Below, piece by piece: positions 33,459-42,454 of a DNA stretch of 64,000 nt. The position numbers and the translations under genes were made by a program. Position 1 is the stretch's first letter. Every line of letters begins with the position of its first letter. The stretch is taken from NCBI GenBank assembly GCA_041737835.1, contig JBGSQY010000018.1, one strand, 5' to 3'. Under the pieces are notes generated by a model that saw only the letters and a list, made by a program, of their open reading frames with translations, did not search any database and was not told the DNA's origin. Source of the DNA: Bythopirellula sp041737835 (GTDB taxonomy: Bacteria; Planctomycetota; Planctomycetia; Pirellulales; Lacipirellulaceae).

Positions 33459-36400
33459 ACACCCTCAGCATCAACTCGTCGCGACCACTCGTCACGCGGT
33501 TTGCCTGGAAAGAGTACCGCATGCTCCGCGGGCTGTGGGTGGCATCGTTTCTGATTGGCTTATTCCTTCAAATCCTTCCCTACGTCCTCACGTCTAGCAC
33601 GATGCGGACTTATCCGGAAGGAGGATTTCTCGTCGCCTGGATTGCCGCGGCACTTTATTCCGTTGGCGCCGCGATCACGATGTTCTGCGCCGAAACGGAA
33701 GAACGCACACGCGACTATTTGCGACTCCTCCCTGGAAATGCAACGCCCATCATCGCCACCAAGCTTGTCATGGCTTTTGCTACAGCCGTGGCACTTGGTT
33801 GTGTGCTTTCGCTCACAAGTTGGTTTCTCGCCAACTACACATGGGCGAATTCACGTCACGCTGAACTCGCCTTTGCACTCGGTGGCGTGGGTATACTCGA
33901 AGGACTCGCCTGGGGACTTTTGTTCTCACTCTGGTGGAAGCAACCCTTGCTTGCCGCCGTGGCCGCGATGGCTTGTGCCTCACTCGGCGCACAGGTGGCG
34001 ATCCTGGGCACGACCGATGCTTATGATGCCTTTTCGCTGGAGGGCTATCGGGCCGCCGTGCCGGGTCGACTGCTGATCTGTCTGGCCGTGTTGATCCTCG
34101 ATTCTGTCCTCGCCAGCCAATGGCTTTATCCTCGCCGTAAGCACGAACGAGTTTCGCATCGTGCGATGACCATCGACCTACCAGCAAGCAACACACATGC
34201 TCGTGTTCACACCGCCGCGTGGCCAAGAACCAAGATGTTCACGCGGCTTTTATGGCAAACGTGGCGAGAATCCTGGAAGATGATGCTGGCCGCGATTGCG
34301 ATCTCGGCTGTGCTAATGACAGCCCTCATGCTGCCAGCTTATATCAGTTCACCCCGTGACTTTCTCAAATCTCTGCCGTTTGTGGCGTTGATTCCCCCGG
34401 CCCTGTTGGGTGCCCTCGCCTTCCGCGCCGATCAGCAGCGCGATCATCGGCTGTTTCTCGCGACCCACGCTGCAAAGCCGCGCTACGTATGGCTGGCGCG
34501 GCACGTTGTCTGGTTCGGGGTTGTGTTGTTGCTTGGAATTGTGATTCATCTCGCCGGTTCGTGGCTGATGCAAAATGTTCTCCACAACGAAGTAAAGAAC
34601 TATTTCGAAGGACGTTGGAGCTATCACACAGAATGGCTCGGACGAGAGTTTTCGACCGGCGACCCGAAACTCGCGCAAGCGTGGCGGTTCGAATATATGC
34701 AGTCGACTTACGTGCGTGGGGTTATCGCCGCGTGGACTGCCTTCATCGCGGCCTATGGCGTCGGCCAACTTTGTTCGATGCTGCTTAAGCAATCGCTGCT
34801 CTCTGGTTTCCTGGCCATTCTGTTCGCTGTTATTCTCGCGGTCTGGTCGGTGCTGATGTACCTGTGGGAGATGAATTCCCTGTGGTTCATTCTGCCAATT
34901 GGCAGCGCCGCGCTGCTCGCCACATGGCTGCGGACGCCGAACTGGATCCTCGGCAAGAACCACTGGCGCCACTGGATTGTTCCAGCGTTGGCACTGTTCG
35001 CACCGCTGGCTGTGATGCTCGGCATGGTGCCGGCAGGGCGTATGATGCAGCTTGAAGTTTCAAAGCAAACTGCGCAATCAAAAGTACTCACCCATGGTAA
35101 ATCATGGCTCGAGAAACCGTTTGCAGCAGAAGAGTTTGGCTACCAATCCCACAAGAATGAATTCTCGCAAACCGCACTCGCGTATGAACGTCTCGCGGCG
35201 GAAATTGACGACCACGAAGAAAGATTCCTTCTAGGTCCCAATTCTCACCTGGCTACCACTTTTGAACACTTACAAGTACTCGCTCGGAAGTTGACCGTGC
35301 TTATCGATCAAAAAGATTGCGTCTTTCCGGCGGAACATGTGCTGCGTGGCTCGCGCAGCGGACGCTATCTTCAAATACTTCATCAGCTCCTTCTACAAGA
35401 TGCTATACAACTAAGAGCTCGAGGTCTGCTCGATGTTGCCTTCGAGCGATTATGCGCGAACTTGAGACTCCTGGGATACAAGCTGCGCTATCAAACTAGC
35501 TCGCAATTTGCCCACGAACTTCAAGCCAACGACTCAGGCAGCTTCACACAAACATTCGCCGCGATATTGGAATGGGCCCAAGCCCCCGATCAAACCAGCG
35601 AACGACTCAAGGCCGCGATTCCCACACTGGAAAAATTCTTTAAACAGCTGCCACCACTTACGAGCGTTGTTTACGCTGACCGTGAACGCGTACGGCAGAT
35701 CATTCTTGAGATACAACCGCCAAGCAATCAGCTCAATCAATTGCCCACGATTCTCAACCGCTTGCCTGGGGAGCAGGCACGAGCCCTTCAAGCCCTCGAT
35801 ATCTCCGCCGCGCTGACAAGAGAGTACATCTTTCAAACTCAACGTCTCATCAATGCGACAGAGAACTCAATTGGCAATGTGGAAGCAGCAACACAACTCC
35901 GTAACGATCTGAGAAGCGCCCCTTGGACAGGCATGTTCGCAATTCATCCTATTATGGATGATCTTCATCCCGAAGGATATCGAGGCGCCAATCAGCTTGC
36001 CGAGGCTTGTGCCACCAGTTTTTTGGTCGCGGAAGAGTTTCGTCGCTCAGGAGATTTGCGTCATCTGCTTCAAGTCTACACGAATTTTGAAACAAATCGC
36101 CGCGCGCTCCTCGTGCAGTTAGCGTTGCTGGCCTATCGAATCGATCACGGTCAGTATCCTGATGAACTGGCGGCACTAGTTCCTGATTATCTGCCACAGA
36201 TGATCAACGACCCATACTCGGGCAAGCCGTTTGCTTATCACCCTGGAGGACTGGATCTTCCGCTGGTTCTTGGTCGTTACAACGATGCCAATGCACCGCC
36301 ACCCGAGATTCCCGCGGAGACACCACTGTTCTGGAGCGTAGGCGTCGAGAATTACAAACTCATGGAGTTCGCTCATTTTCCAGGCGATCTAGGAGATGAT

Positions 36401-36589
36401 GTGAATGTCACGGCCGGCGTTTATGGCGGTGAAGGGATATCACCCGCACCGATTGTGGAGCAACCTCACCTAATGGTTTACAAGTTTCAAACACAGGAAG
36501 GTTACGGGAGTGCCAATAGTTTGGTCTTTCCTCTTCCCAAAATTGATGATGTAGAGGAAACCAAAACCAAAGATCCCAACGCCCCCTAG
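33455..36589 (+). CDS. giant ABC-2 type permease with C-terminal soluble module
   Basis: 1044 residues. About 13 hydrophobic segments occupy residues 20-540 as two ABC-2-like membrane halves (for example ASFLIGLFLQILPYVLTS and LLSGFLAILFAVILAVWS). Residues 560-1044 form a mostly helical soluble part; its end reads LLAYRIDHGQYPDELAALVPDYL...DPYSGKPFAYHPGG, resembling the C-terminal motif of GspG-type pseudopilins. The fusion suggests an exported domain linked to transport. The TAG stop lies inside a TAGCCGG hairpin element. Cargo unknown. Confidence 0.82.
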   Translation: MNTLSINSSRPLVTRFAWKEYRMLRGLWVASFLIGLFLQILPYVLTSSTMRTYPEGGFLVAWIAAALYSVGAAITMFCAETEERTRDYLRLLPGNATPIIATKLVMAFATAVALGCVLSLTSWFLANYTWANSRHAELAFALGGVGILEGLAWGLLFSLWWKQPLLAAVAAMACASLGAQVAILGTTDAYDAFSLEGYRAAVPGRLLICLAVLILDSVLASQWLYPRRKHERVSHRAMTIDLPASNTHARVHTAAWPRTKMFTRLLWQTWRESWKMMLAAIAISAVLMTALMLPAYISSPRDFLKSLPFVALIPPALLGALAFRADQQRDHRLFLATHAAKPRYVWLARHVVWFGVVLLLGIVIHLAGSWLMQNVLHNEVKNYFEGRWSYHTEWLGREFSTGDPKLAQAWRFEYMQSTYVRGVIAAWTAFIAAYGVGQLCSMLLKQSLLSGFLAILFAVILAVWSVLMYLWEMNSLWFILPIGSAALLATWLRTPNWILGKNHWRHWIVPALALFAPLAVMLGMVPAGRMMQLEVSKQTAQSKVLTHGKSWLEKPFAAEEFGYQSHKNEFSQTALAYERLAAEIDDHEERFLLGPNSHLATTFEHLQVLARKLTVLIDQKDCVFPAEHVLRGSRSGRYLQILHQLLLQDAIQLRARGLLDVAFERLCANLRLLGYKLRYQTSSQFAHELQANDSGSFTQTFAAILEWAQAPDQTSERLKAAIPTLEKFFKQLPPLTSVVYADRERVRQIILEIQPPSNQLNQLPTILNRLPGEQARALQALDISAALTREYIFQTQRLINATENSIGNVEAATQLRNDLRSAPWTGMFAIHPIMDDLHPEGYRGANQLAEACATSFLVAEEFRRSGDLRHLLQVYTNFETNRRALLVQLALLAYRIDHGQYPDELAALVPDYLPQMINDPYSGKPFAYHPGGLDLPLVLGRYNDANAPPPEIPAETPLFWSVGVENYKLMEFAHFPGDLGDDVNVTAGVYGGEGISPAPIVEQPHLMVYKFQTQEGYGSANSLVFPLPKIDDVEETKTKDPNAP

Positions 36590-36643
36590 CCGGGTCGCAA
36601 CGCGATCCGGGAATCCCGGAGGGCGTGGCTCTCCGGCTAGGGG
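36583..36643. repeat. TAGCCGG-family cruciform element at permease stop
   Basis: CCCCTAGCCGG (36583-36593) and its exact complement (36633-36643) enclose two inner hairpins (GGTCGC..GCGATCC and CCGGAG..CTCCGG). It contains the TAG stop codon of the ABC permease and resembles 58986-59059. Confidence 0.75.
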
Positions 36644-36688
36644 CTCCAAATCGCTGCTTTTTGTCGGTGTTTCGCTCAAAACCGGGCA

Positions 36689-36718
36689 TTGACACTTAGC
36701 CCAAAAAGCCAGTATTCT
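36689..36718 (+). promoter_or_regulatory. rpmF-fab promoter
   Basis: Perfect TTGACA (36689-36694) and TATTCT (36713-36718), spaced by 18 bases, 52 bases before the rpmF start. Confidence 0.6.
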
Positions 36719-36769
36719 GGGTGGTTTACCAATTGCTCACAGACATTAGTAAGTTGGAAGGCGCGAGCC

Positions 36770-36949
36770 ATGGCTGTCCCCAAACGCAAACATTCGAACT
36801 CCCGTTCCGGCAAGCGTCGTTCGCACGACTTTTTGAAGCCTCGCCAATTGCAGGCTTGCCCGAAGTGCAGCACGCCGAGCCCCTCGCACGTTGTCTGCCC
36901 CAACTGTGGCCACTATCAAGGCCGCGCGATGGTCGAAATCGAGGAGTAG
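36770..36949 (+). CDS. rpmF: 50S ribosomal protein L32
   Basis: 59 residues from the ATG at 36770 (MAVPKRKHSNSRSGKRRSHDF). Carries the zinc-type pair CPKC and CPNC of the cysteine-containing L32 form. Earlier in-frame starts add non-homologous residues. It heads the fatty acid synthesis cluster, as in many bacteria. Confidence 0.95.
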   Translation: MAVPKRKHSNSRSGKRRSHDFLKPRQLQACPKCSTPSPSHVVCPNCGHYQGRAMVEIEE

Positions 36950-37014
36950 ACCCTCCCCTCCCCCCTCTCAGAGTGCTGGCGAGGGGGACTGCATCTTAGT
37001 GAGGCCAGGCTGCC

Positions 37015-37926
37015 GTGACCAAAACTGCCTTTCTCTTTCCTGGTCAGGGGGCTCAAGCCGTCGGCATGGGGGCCGCACTCGCTGCGTCGTTGCCACGCGC
37101 CCAAGAACTCTTTGCCCGTGCGGCCGACATTCTGGGCTATGACCTGTTGGAACTCTGCACCAACGGTCCCGCTGAAAAGCTCAACTCGACCGTTTACAGC
37201 CAGCCCGCGTTGTTCGTGTGCAGCTTGGCAGCGCTTGAGCAATTGAAACAAGACAATCCCGCGGTCGTCGAAGCGTGTGCCGCCACGGCCGGATTGAGCC
37301 TCGGCGAATACACGGCCTTGGTCTTCGCCGGCGCGCTGGATTTCGATTCCGGCCTGCGCGTCGTTCAGGTCCGTGGCCAAGCGATGCAAGACGCCGCCAA
37401 TGCTTCGCCCAGCGGTATGGTGAGCGTGTTGGGGATGGAACGCGAACAATTGCAAAAGCTCGTGGACGAAGCTCGCGGCGACGACGTTTTGCAGCTCGCC
37501 AATTACCTGTGCCCGGGCAATATTGTTGTCTCGGGGAGCAAGGCGGCCTGCGAACGAATCACGCCGCTGGCTGAAGCCGCCGGGGCGATGAAGGTGATTC
37601 CGCTCGCCGTGGCGGGGGCCTTTCACACGCCGCTGATGCAGTCGGCCGTGGCACGCTTGGCCGGGGCTCTGGCCGAAGTCGACATCAAAAAGCCGCGAAT
37701 TCCCGTGGTTTCTAACGTCGACGCCCGTCCGCACGACGATCCGGCGGAGATTCGCGCCTTACTACAAAAACAAGTTGTCGCACCCGTGCTGTGGGAAGAT
37801 TCGCTCCAGTGGCTGCTCAAGGATTTTGGCATCGAGCAGTGCTACGAAATCGGACCCGGCAAGGTGCTCAAAGGATTATTGAAACGCATCGATCGCAAGT
37901 TCCCCTGTGAAAGCGTCGAGGCGTAA
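37015..37926 (+). CDS. fabD: malonyl-CoA:ACP transacylase
   Basis: 303 residues from a GTG start (MTKTAFLFPGQGAQAVGMG). Loads malonyl groups onto ACP. GLSLGEYTAL holds the catalytic Ser95; AGAFHTPLM holds His204; the Gln in FPGQGAQ forms the oxyanion site. It follows rpmF by 65 bases; plsX and fabH, which often sit between them, are absent. Confidence 0.95.
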   Translation: MTKTAFLFPGQGAQAVGMGAALAASLPRAQELFARAADILGYDLLELCTNGPAEKLNSTVYSQPALFVCSLAALEQLKQDNPAVVEACAATAGLSLGEYTALVFAGALDFDSGLRVVQVRGQAMQDAANASPSGMVSVLGMEREQLQKLVDEARGDDVLQLANYLCPGNIVVSGSKAACERITPLAEAAGAMKVIPLAVAGAFHTPLMQSAVARLAGALAEVDIKKPRIPVVSNVDARPHDDPAEIRALLQKQVVAPVLWEDSLQWLLKDFGIEQCYEIGPGKVLKGLLKRIDRKFPCESVEA

Positions 37927-37933
37927 AAATTTG

Positions 37934-38026
37934 AACCACAAAGACTCAAAGGGCACAAAGTTTATTCGTTTTGATTTGAGAGATTGCTCCTCAAAGCTTA
38001 TTCGTGTGCTTTGCGCCTTAGTGGTT
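37934..38026. repeat. intergenic hairpin repeat, AACCACAAAG type
   Basis: AACCAC at 37934 pairs with GTGGTT ending at 38026, with matching inner words (GGGCACAAAG and CTTTGCGCC). It lies between fabD and fabG and belongs with the 462 and 1741 elements. Confidence 0.55.
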
Positions 38027-38047
38027 AATTAAAATAAAGGTAGTGAA

Positions 38048-38839
38048 ATGTCAGACAATCCATCACGCAGAATTCAAGTTGATCTCACCGGCAAGACGGC
38101 CGTTGTGACCGGTGCCTCGCGGGGTATTGGTAAGTCGATCGCCGTCACGCTCGCCCGAGCGGGAGCCAAGGTGGCTCTCGTGGCCCGCAGCGCCGACAAG
38201 CTCGCCGAAACCGCCGCCGAGATCACCGCTGCGGGAGGAACCGCTGCCGTTTTTGCCTGCGACGTCGCTGATTCGGCAGCAGCCACGAACGTGGTCGACA
38301 CAGTTGTCGCTGACTGGGGACGGCTTGATATTTTGGTGAACAACGCCGGGATCACGCGGGATACGCTCCTCCCCCGCATGACTGACGAAGAATGGGACGA
38401 CGTAATTGCCACCAATTTGCGCAGCGTGTTCCTGTTCTCGCGAGCGGCGGCCGGGGCGATGATGCGAACCAAAACAGGTCGGATCATCAACATTTCCAGC
38501 ACGTCGGGCATCATGGGAAATCCGGCTCAGTGCAACTACTCGGCCTCGAAGGCGGGCGTCATCGGGTTTACGCAAACGCTGGCCCGCGAACTGGCCAGCA
38601 AGCGTCGTCAGATCACCGTCAACGCGATTTGCCCCGGGTTTATCGCCACCGACATGACGGCGGCCCTGATGAAAGCGGCCGGCGAGGACCTGGTGATGGA
38701 ACGAATCAAGGCGGCCGTACCGCTGCAACGTCAGGGAGAACCCGAGGAAATCGCCGACGCGGTGCTTTACCTATCCAGCGATTCGGGGGCCTACGTGACG
38801 GGACAAACTTTGGTGATCGACGGCGGCCTAACTGCTTAG
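38048..38839 (+). CDS. fabG: 3-oxoacyl-ACP reductase
   Basis: 263 residues. NADPH-dependent reduction of 3-ketoacyl-ACP. TGASRGIG nucleotide motif, NNAGITRDTLL, the catalytic Ser (NISSTSG), YSASKAG (Tyr and Lys), and the C-terminal LVIDGGLTA are all present. An N-terminal extension of about 12 residues is unusual but minor. It is separated from acpP by 288 bases. Confidence 0.93.
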   Translation: MSDNPSRRIQVDLTGKTAVVTGASRGIGKSIAVTLARAGAKVALVARSADKLAETAAEITAAGGTAAVFACDVADSAAATNVVDTVVADWGRLDILVNNAGITRDTLLPRMTDEEWDDVIATNLRSVFLFSRAAAGAMMRTKTGRIINISSTSGIMGNPAQCNYSASKAGVIGFTQTLARELASKRRQITVNAICPGFIATDMTAALMKAAGEDLVMERIKAAVPLQRQGEPEEIADAVLYLSSDSGAYVTGQTLVIDGGLTA

Positions 38840-39127
38840 CAGTTCACGGGTTGCCGACGACCGGCGTAGCCGAGGCGACCTAGACACCAATCGGAAGAAA
38901 CTGTATATCTTGACCACCTTCGCGGGAACGATCTATTTTAAATCGCTTGCAAAGCTTGCCTCAACTGAGATGTTGTGACAGCGAGCAGGTTTTTCCGCTT
39001 GGAATAACTAGGGATTGTTGAACAGTACACAGGGTTGAAGTCGTTGGCGGGTTTTGGGCGGTGACCTTCTCGCAAGCAACGGCTTCATTGTCATATTTCA
39101 TTTACTGGGTTAAAGGAGACCATCCAA
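38840..39127. other. 288-bp gap between fabG and acpP
   Basis: Contains a GC-rich tract right after fabG (38838-38880, weak inverted repeats with CCGGCGTAGCCG) and then an AT-richer leader that probably carries the acpP promoter. No coding sequence seen. Confidence 0.45.
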
Positions 39128-39361
39128 GTGGCCTCAACACTGGAACGCGTTACTGACATCGTGGCGGAGCAATTGGGCGTCGATAAAGACAAGATCTCGC
39201 CGGAAACCTCGTTTGTGAACGACTTGGGTGCCGACTCTCTCGACACGGTCGAGTTGGTCATGGAACTCGAAGAAGAATTCGACATCAACATCCCCGACGA
39301 CGCCGCGGAAAAAATCCAAACCGTCGGTCAGGCCGTGGATTTCATCGAACAGAACAAGTAA
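39128..39361 (+). CDS. acpP: acyl carrier protein
   Basis: 77 residues from a GTG start, fixed by AAGGAG eight bases upstream. Very acidic four-helix protein with GADSLDTVELVMELEEEF; Ser37 is the site of 4'-phosphopantetheine attachment. It carries the growing acyl chain for FabD, FabG and FabF. Confidence 0.96.
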   Translation: MASTLERVTDIVAEQLGVDKDKISPETSFVNDLGADSLDTVELVMELEEEFDINIPDDAAEKIQTVGQAVDFIEQNK

Positions 39362-39367
39362 GTCTCT

Positions 39368-39390
39368 GCTTTGCCAATTCCCGGCAAAGC
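39368..39390 (+). promoter_or_regulatory. hairpin between acpP and fabF
   Basis: GCTTTGCC (39368-39375) and GGCAAAGC (39383-39390), an 8-bp stem with 7-base loop, 6 bases after the acpP stop and without a U-run. It could protect the acpP message or reduce read-through, since ACP is needed in excess of FabF. Confidence 0.4.
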
Positions 39391-39501
39391 GATTCACGAG
39401 ATGCTTTGCGGGATTCAGCCCGACAGATCCGCGACGTGGACAACCACGCCGCGGTTTGCTGTTGCTTGCCTCTTTGCTCTTGATAGTCGAAGAATTTCCA
39501 G

Positions 39502-40743
39502 ATGAATCGCCGCGTTGTCATTACCGGAATGGGGGTCGTCACCCCGCTGTCATGCCAGATCCCTGACCTCTGGCAGAAGATTCTTGAGTGCCAAAGCGGC
39601 ATTCATGAGATCCGCCATTTCGACGCCAGCGACTACAAGGTGCGCTTCGGCGGCGAAGTGTATGACTGGACCGTCGAAGGCTACATCGACACCAAGGAAG
39701 AAAAGCGGATTGACCGCTTCACGCAATTTGCGTTGGTCGCCGGTATCGATGCGGTCAAAGATGCGGGAATCGACTTCGAGAAATCTGATCGCTTTCGATC
39801 GGGAGCCATCATTGGCTCGGGGATCGGGGGATTGGGCGAAATTATTTCCCAGCACGATCGTCTGCTCGCCAGAGGCCATGACAAAGTCTCGCCCTTTACT
39901 GTTCCTAAGATGATGCTCAACGCGGCGAGCGGTCAACTTTCGATTCACTTTGGGATTCGTGGTCCGAATTATGCCGTCGCGACCGCCTGTGCGAGTGCCA
40001 CCAACGCGATGGGTGAAGCGTTCAAGGCGATTCGCTACGGCGAAGCCGATGTGATGCTCACCGGCGGGACCGAATCGGCAATGCAGCCAATTAGCCTGGC
40101 TGGCTTCTCGAATATGAAGGCGCTCTCCACGCGAAATGACAGTCCCACGAAGGCCAGCCGGCCGTTCGATATCGACCGCGACGGCTTCGTACTTTCTGAA
40201 GGGGCCGGCATCCTGGTTTTTGAAGAATTGGAATTCGCCAAAGCTCGCGGTGCACGGATTTACGCTGAAGTCCTCGGCTATGGTGCCAGCGCCGACGCGG
40301 GTCACATCACCCAACCCGACGCCGAAGGGACCGGTGCCGCGCGGGCGATGGTCAACGCGCTGATCGATGGCCAACTCAATCCGACCGACATCGACTACAT
40401 CAACGCCCACGGCACGAGCACACCGCTCGGCGATAAGGCGGAAACAATCGCCGTCAAGCGCGTGTTTGAAGACCAAGCGTTCAAGCTGAATGTCTCGAGC
40501 ACTAAGAGCCAACTGGGTCATTCGCTCGGAGCGAGTGGCGGCATCGAACTTGTGATGTGTGCCCTGGCGCTTCGCGATCAGATCGCCCCGCCAACGATCA
40601 ACCTCGACACGCCCGACCCCGATTGCGATCTCAACTACACGCCCAATGCTCCGCAGGAGCGACCCATTCGCCGGGCGATGAGCAACAGCTTCGGCTTCGG
40701 CGGGCATAATGCCTCGATCATTATCGGCAAATTAGCAAACTAA
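39502..40743 (+). CDS. fabF: beta-ketoacyl-ACP synthase II
   Basis: 413 residues. Condenses malonyl-ACP with acyl-ACP. The Cys-His-His triad is intact: Cys163 in ATACASATN, the first His in INAHGTST, the second in LGHSLGASGG; the gatekeeping tail SNSFGFGGHN is present. Its last 12 bases overlap the end of the convergent GNAT gene. Confidence 0.95.
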   Translation: MNRRVVITGMGVVTPLSCQIPDLWQKILECQSGIHEIRHFDASDYKVRFGGEVYDWTVEGYIDTKEEKRIDRFTQFALVAGIDAVKDAGIDFEKSDRFRSGAIIGSGIGGLGEIISQHDRLLARGHDKVSPFTVPKMMLNAASGQLSIHFGIRGPNYAVATACASATNAMGEAFKAIRYGEADVMLTGGTESAMQPISLAGFSNMKALSTRNDSPTKASRPFDIDRDGFVLSEGAGILVFEELEFAKARGARIYAEVLGYGASADAGHITQPDAEGTGAARAMVNALIDGQLNPTDIDYINAHGTSTPLGDKAETIAVKRVFEDQAFKLNVSSTKSQLGHSLGASGGIELVMCALALRDQIAPPTINLDTPDPDCDLNYTPNAPQERPIRRAMSNSFGFGGHNASIIIGKLAN

Positions 40744-41952
40744 CGACTTGCTAAAGATGCGATAGGTTTTGTACTTCTTGCCCCCCACCCGTTCGATCAT
40801 TCGGTTCACGAGCGTGTTGTCTTCGAGCGTCCAACTGCATTCGGCACCTTGGTAATCGAACTTATCGATACTCGTACGCAGGGTTTGCCAGATTAGCGAC
40901 TCGGCCACACCCCGTTTGCGATAGCCGGGAACGACTCCCAACACCGCCAAACGCCCCGTGCGAATCTTCTTCAACCGCATGGCAAGTCGAATGAGTCCAA
41001 TTGGCAAACCGCCGTTCATCAAACGACCACCCAGCGGCTGAATCGCTTCGTTGATATTCGGCAGCGTGATCGAGACGCCTACTTGCTTGCCGTCGACTTC
41101 GGCGAATTGAACCAATTCAGGAACCGCGAGTCGCTTGAGATCGCGAGCCAAATGATCGAACTCGGCATCGCTCATTTTCACGAAGCCCCAGTTCTGTTCC
41201 AACGATTGATGATAAATCTGTTTGCAACGGGCGATCTCGGCGTCGAAGTCGTTCATGTCGAGCGGACGAACTTTCACCTGATAGCGCTCGGTCAATCGGG
41301 TCACGCGATCGCTCCACGCGGCATCCATGTTGTGCTCTCGACTGAACCACCAGGCATACAAATCCTTGGCTTTCTCCAAACCGTATCGCTTGAACAGCCG
41401 TTCGTAATAGGCGGGCTGATGGTTCATCATCACCACGGGAGGTGTATCGAAACCATCCACCAACAAACCGCAGGGATAGTTGGTGGAATAATCGACCGGG
41501 CCCATGATCTGTGTGCGGCCACGTGCGCGGAGCCAGGCACACGCGCGATCCAACAATGCCCGCGCCGTGCGGACATCGTCGATCACTTCAAACATGCCGA
41601 AGCATCCGAGATTCGTGCCGTGGACTTTGTTGTACGCGGGATCATCGCTGACCACGATGCGGCCAACGACCTGGCCGTCGCGCCGAGCCAGAAACGCTTG
41701 GGCGGCACCGTGCTTGTAAAACGGGTGCTTCTTCGGATCGAGAAACTCGCGAACCTGCATGTCGAGCGGGGCCACCCAGTTGGCATCGCGTTGGTGAATG
41801 CGTTTGGGAAGTTCGATAAATTCTGCAACATCGCGGCGGGAAGCAATGGCATGCACGCTGACCGGCGCGGCGGCGGTGCTCAACTCGGCCCAAGCACAGC
41901 GGGGAGCGGCAACGGGCAGAAACGGGGAATAGAGGGCGGATGCGAGGCTCAT
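40732..41952 (-). CDS. GNAT-fold N-acetyltransferase-like protein
   Basis: 406 residues. The C-terminal half has the acetyl-CoA motif LAVLGVVPGYRKRGVAESLI (Q/RxxGxG/A-type loop), and the N-terminal half has a second GNAT-like region (AFLARRDGQVVGRIVVSDDPAYN), so it is probably a double-GNAT protein. The first 28 residues are Ala/Pro-rich and not part of the fold. Convergent overlap of 12 bases with fabF. Substrate unknown. Confidence 0.75.
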   Translation of the reverse strand: MSLASALYSPFLPVAAPRCAWAELSTAAAPVSVHAIASRRDVAEFIELPKRIHQRDANWVAPLDMQVREFLDPKKHPFYKHGAAQAFLARRDGQVVGRIVVSDDPAYNKVHGTNLGCFGMFEVIDDVRTARALLDRACAWLRARGRTQIMGPVDYSTNYPCGLLVDGFDTPPVVMMNHQPAYYERLFKRYGLEKAKDLYAWWFSREHNMDAAWSDRVTRLTERYQVKVRPLDMNDFDAEIARCKQIYHQSLEQNWGFVKMSDAEFDHLARDLKRLAVPELVQFAEVDGKQVGVSITLPNINEAIQPLGGRLMNGGLPIGLIRLAMRLKKIRTGRLAVLGVVPGYRKRGVAESLIWQTLRTSIDKFDYQGAECSWTLEDNTLVNRMIERVGGKKYKTYRIFSKSLVC

Positions 41953-42024
41953 GGCGAACTCCTTTGAAGGGCGAAAATTCAGGGCTGAATATCCAAGCGT
42001 GAATCGGCGGGAGTTGTTACATGA

Positions 42025-42049
42025 GGGGCTGGGGTCTAGGGGTTGGGGG
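42025..42049 (+). repeat. putative G-quadruplex motif
   Basis: Four runs of four or five G separated by CT, TCTA and TT. The complementary C-rich wording recurs nearby (CCCCTGGCCCC at 42138-42148). It is 73 bases upstream of the GNAT start, on the template strand for that gene. Confidence 0.5.
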
Positions 42050-42412
42050 CTAGGTGTTGTGGTTGTTGAAATGCCTGCTCCTTGATGTGGTGGTTTTTGA
42101 TTTTCGCAATGTGAAATTTCTGATCTCTGACTTCCAGCCCCTGGCCCCTCTCGTTCTGCTTTGCAAGGTTGGCCAGGTTTGCGTGGTTTGCGGGTCTCTT
42201 AACTGTTGCCAAGCTGTTTGGGGGGACTGGGAGCTTGGGATGAGGGAACGAACGACTTCTCAACACTGGCCCCTGACCCCTTTCTGCGAACTTTGTCATC
42301 TTGTTCAACTTCGTCAACTTAGTCACGACCCGGGATTGATCAAGTTGATGTGTACTCGTCGTCATTACAACCTTCAGCGGGTCTCGACGTTTCAACGCGC
42401 AGCTTGGGGTGC

Positions 42413-42435
42413 CACTGTTGGCTTGCCCAACAGTG
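42413..42435. repeat. perfect hairpin CACTGTTGG
   Basis: CACTGTTGG and CCAACAGTG with a 5-base loop. It lies in the repeat-rich region and immediately precedes the ATTCCC repeat. Confidence 0.5.
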
Positions 42436-42454
42436 TGTTCGCGGCTGTTCGGTC

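Noticed and set aside
39550..40707. A 385-codon open frame antisense to fabF
   Set aside because: Shadow of fabF caused by codon bias; low-complexity Arg/His/Gly composition and no family.
42036..42395. A 119-codon minus-strand frame with TKLTKLNKMTKFAE repeats
   Set aside because: The repeats come from a 9-base DNA period in non-coding sequence; no ribosome site or conserved domain.
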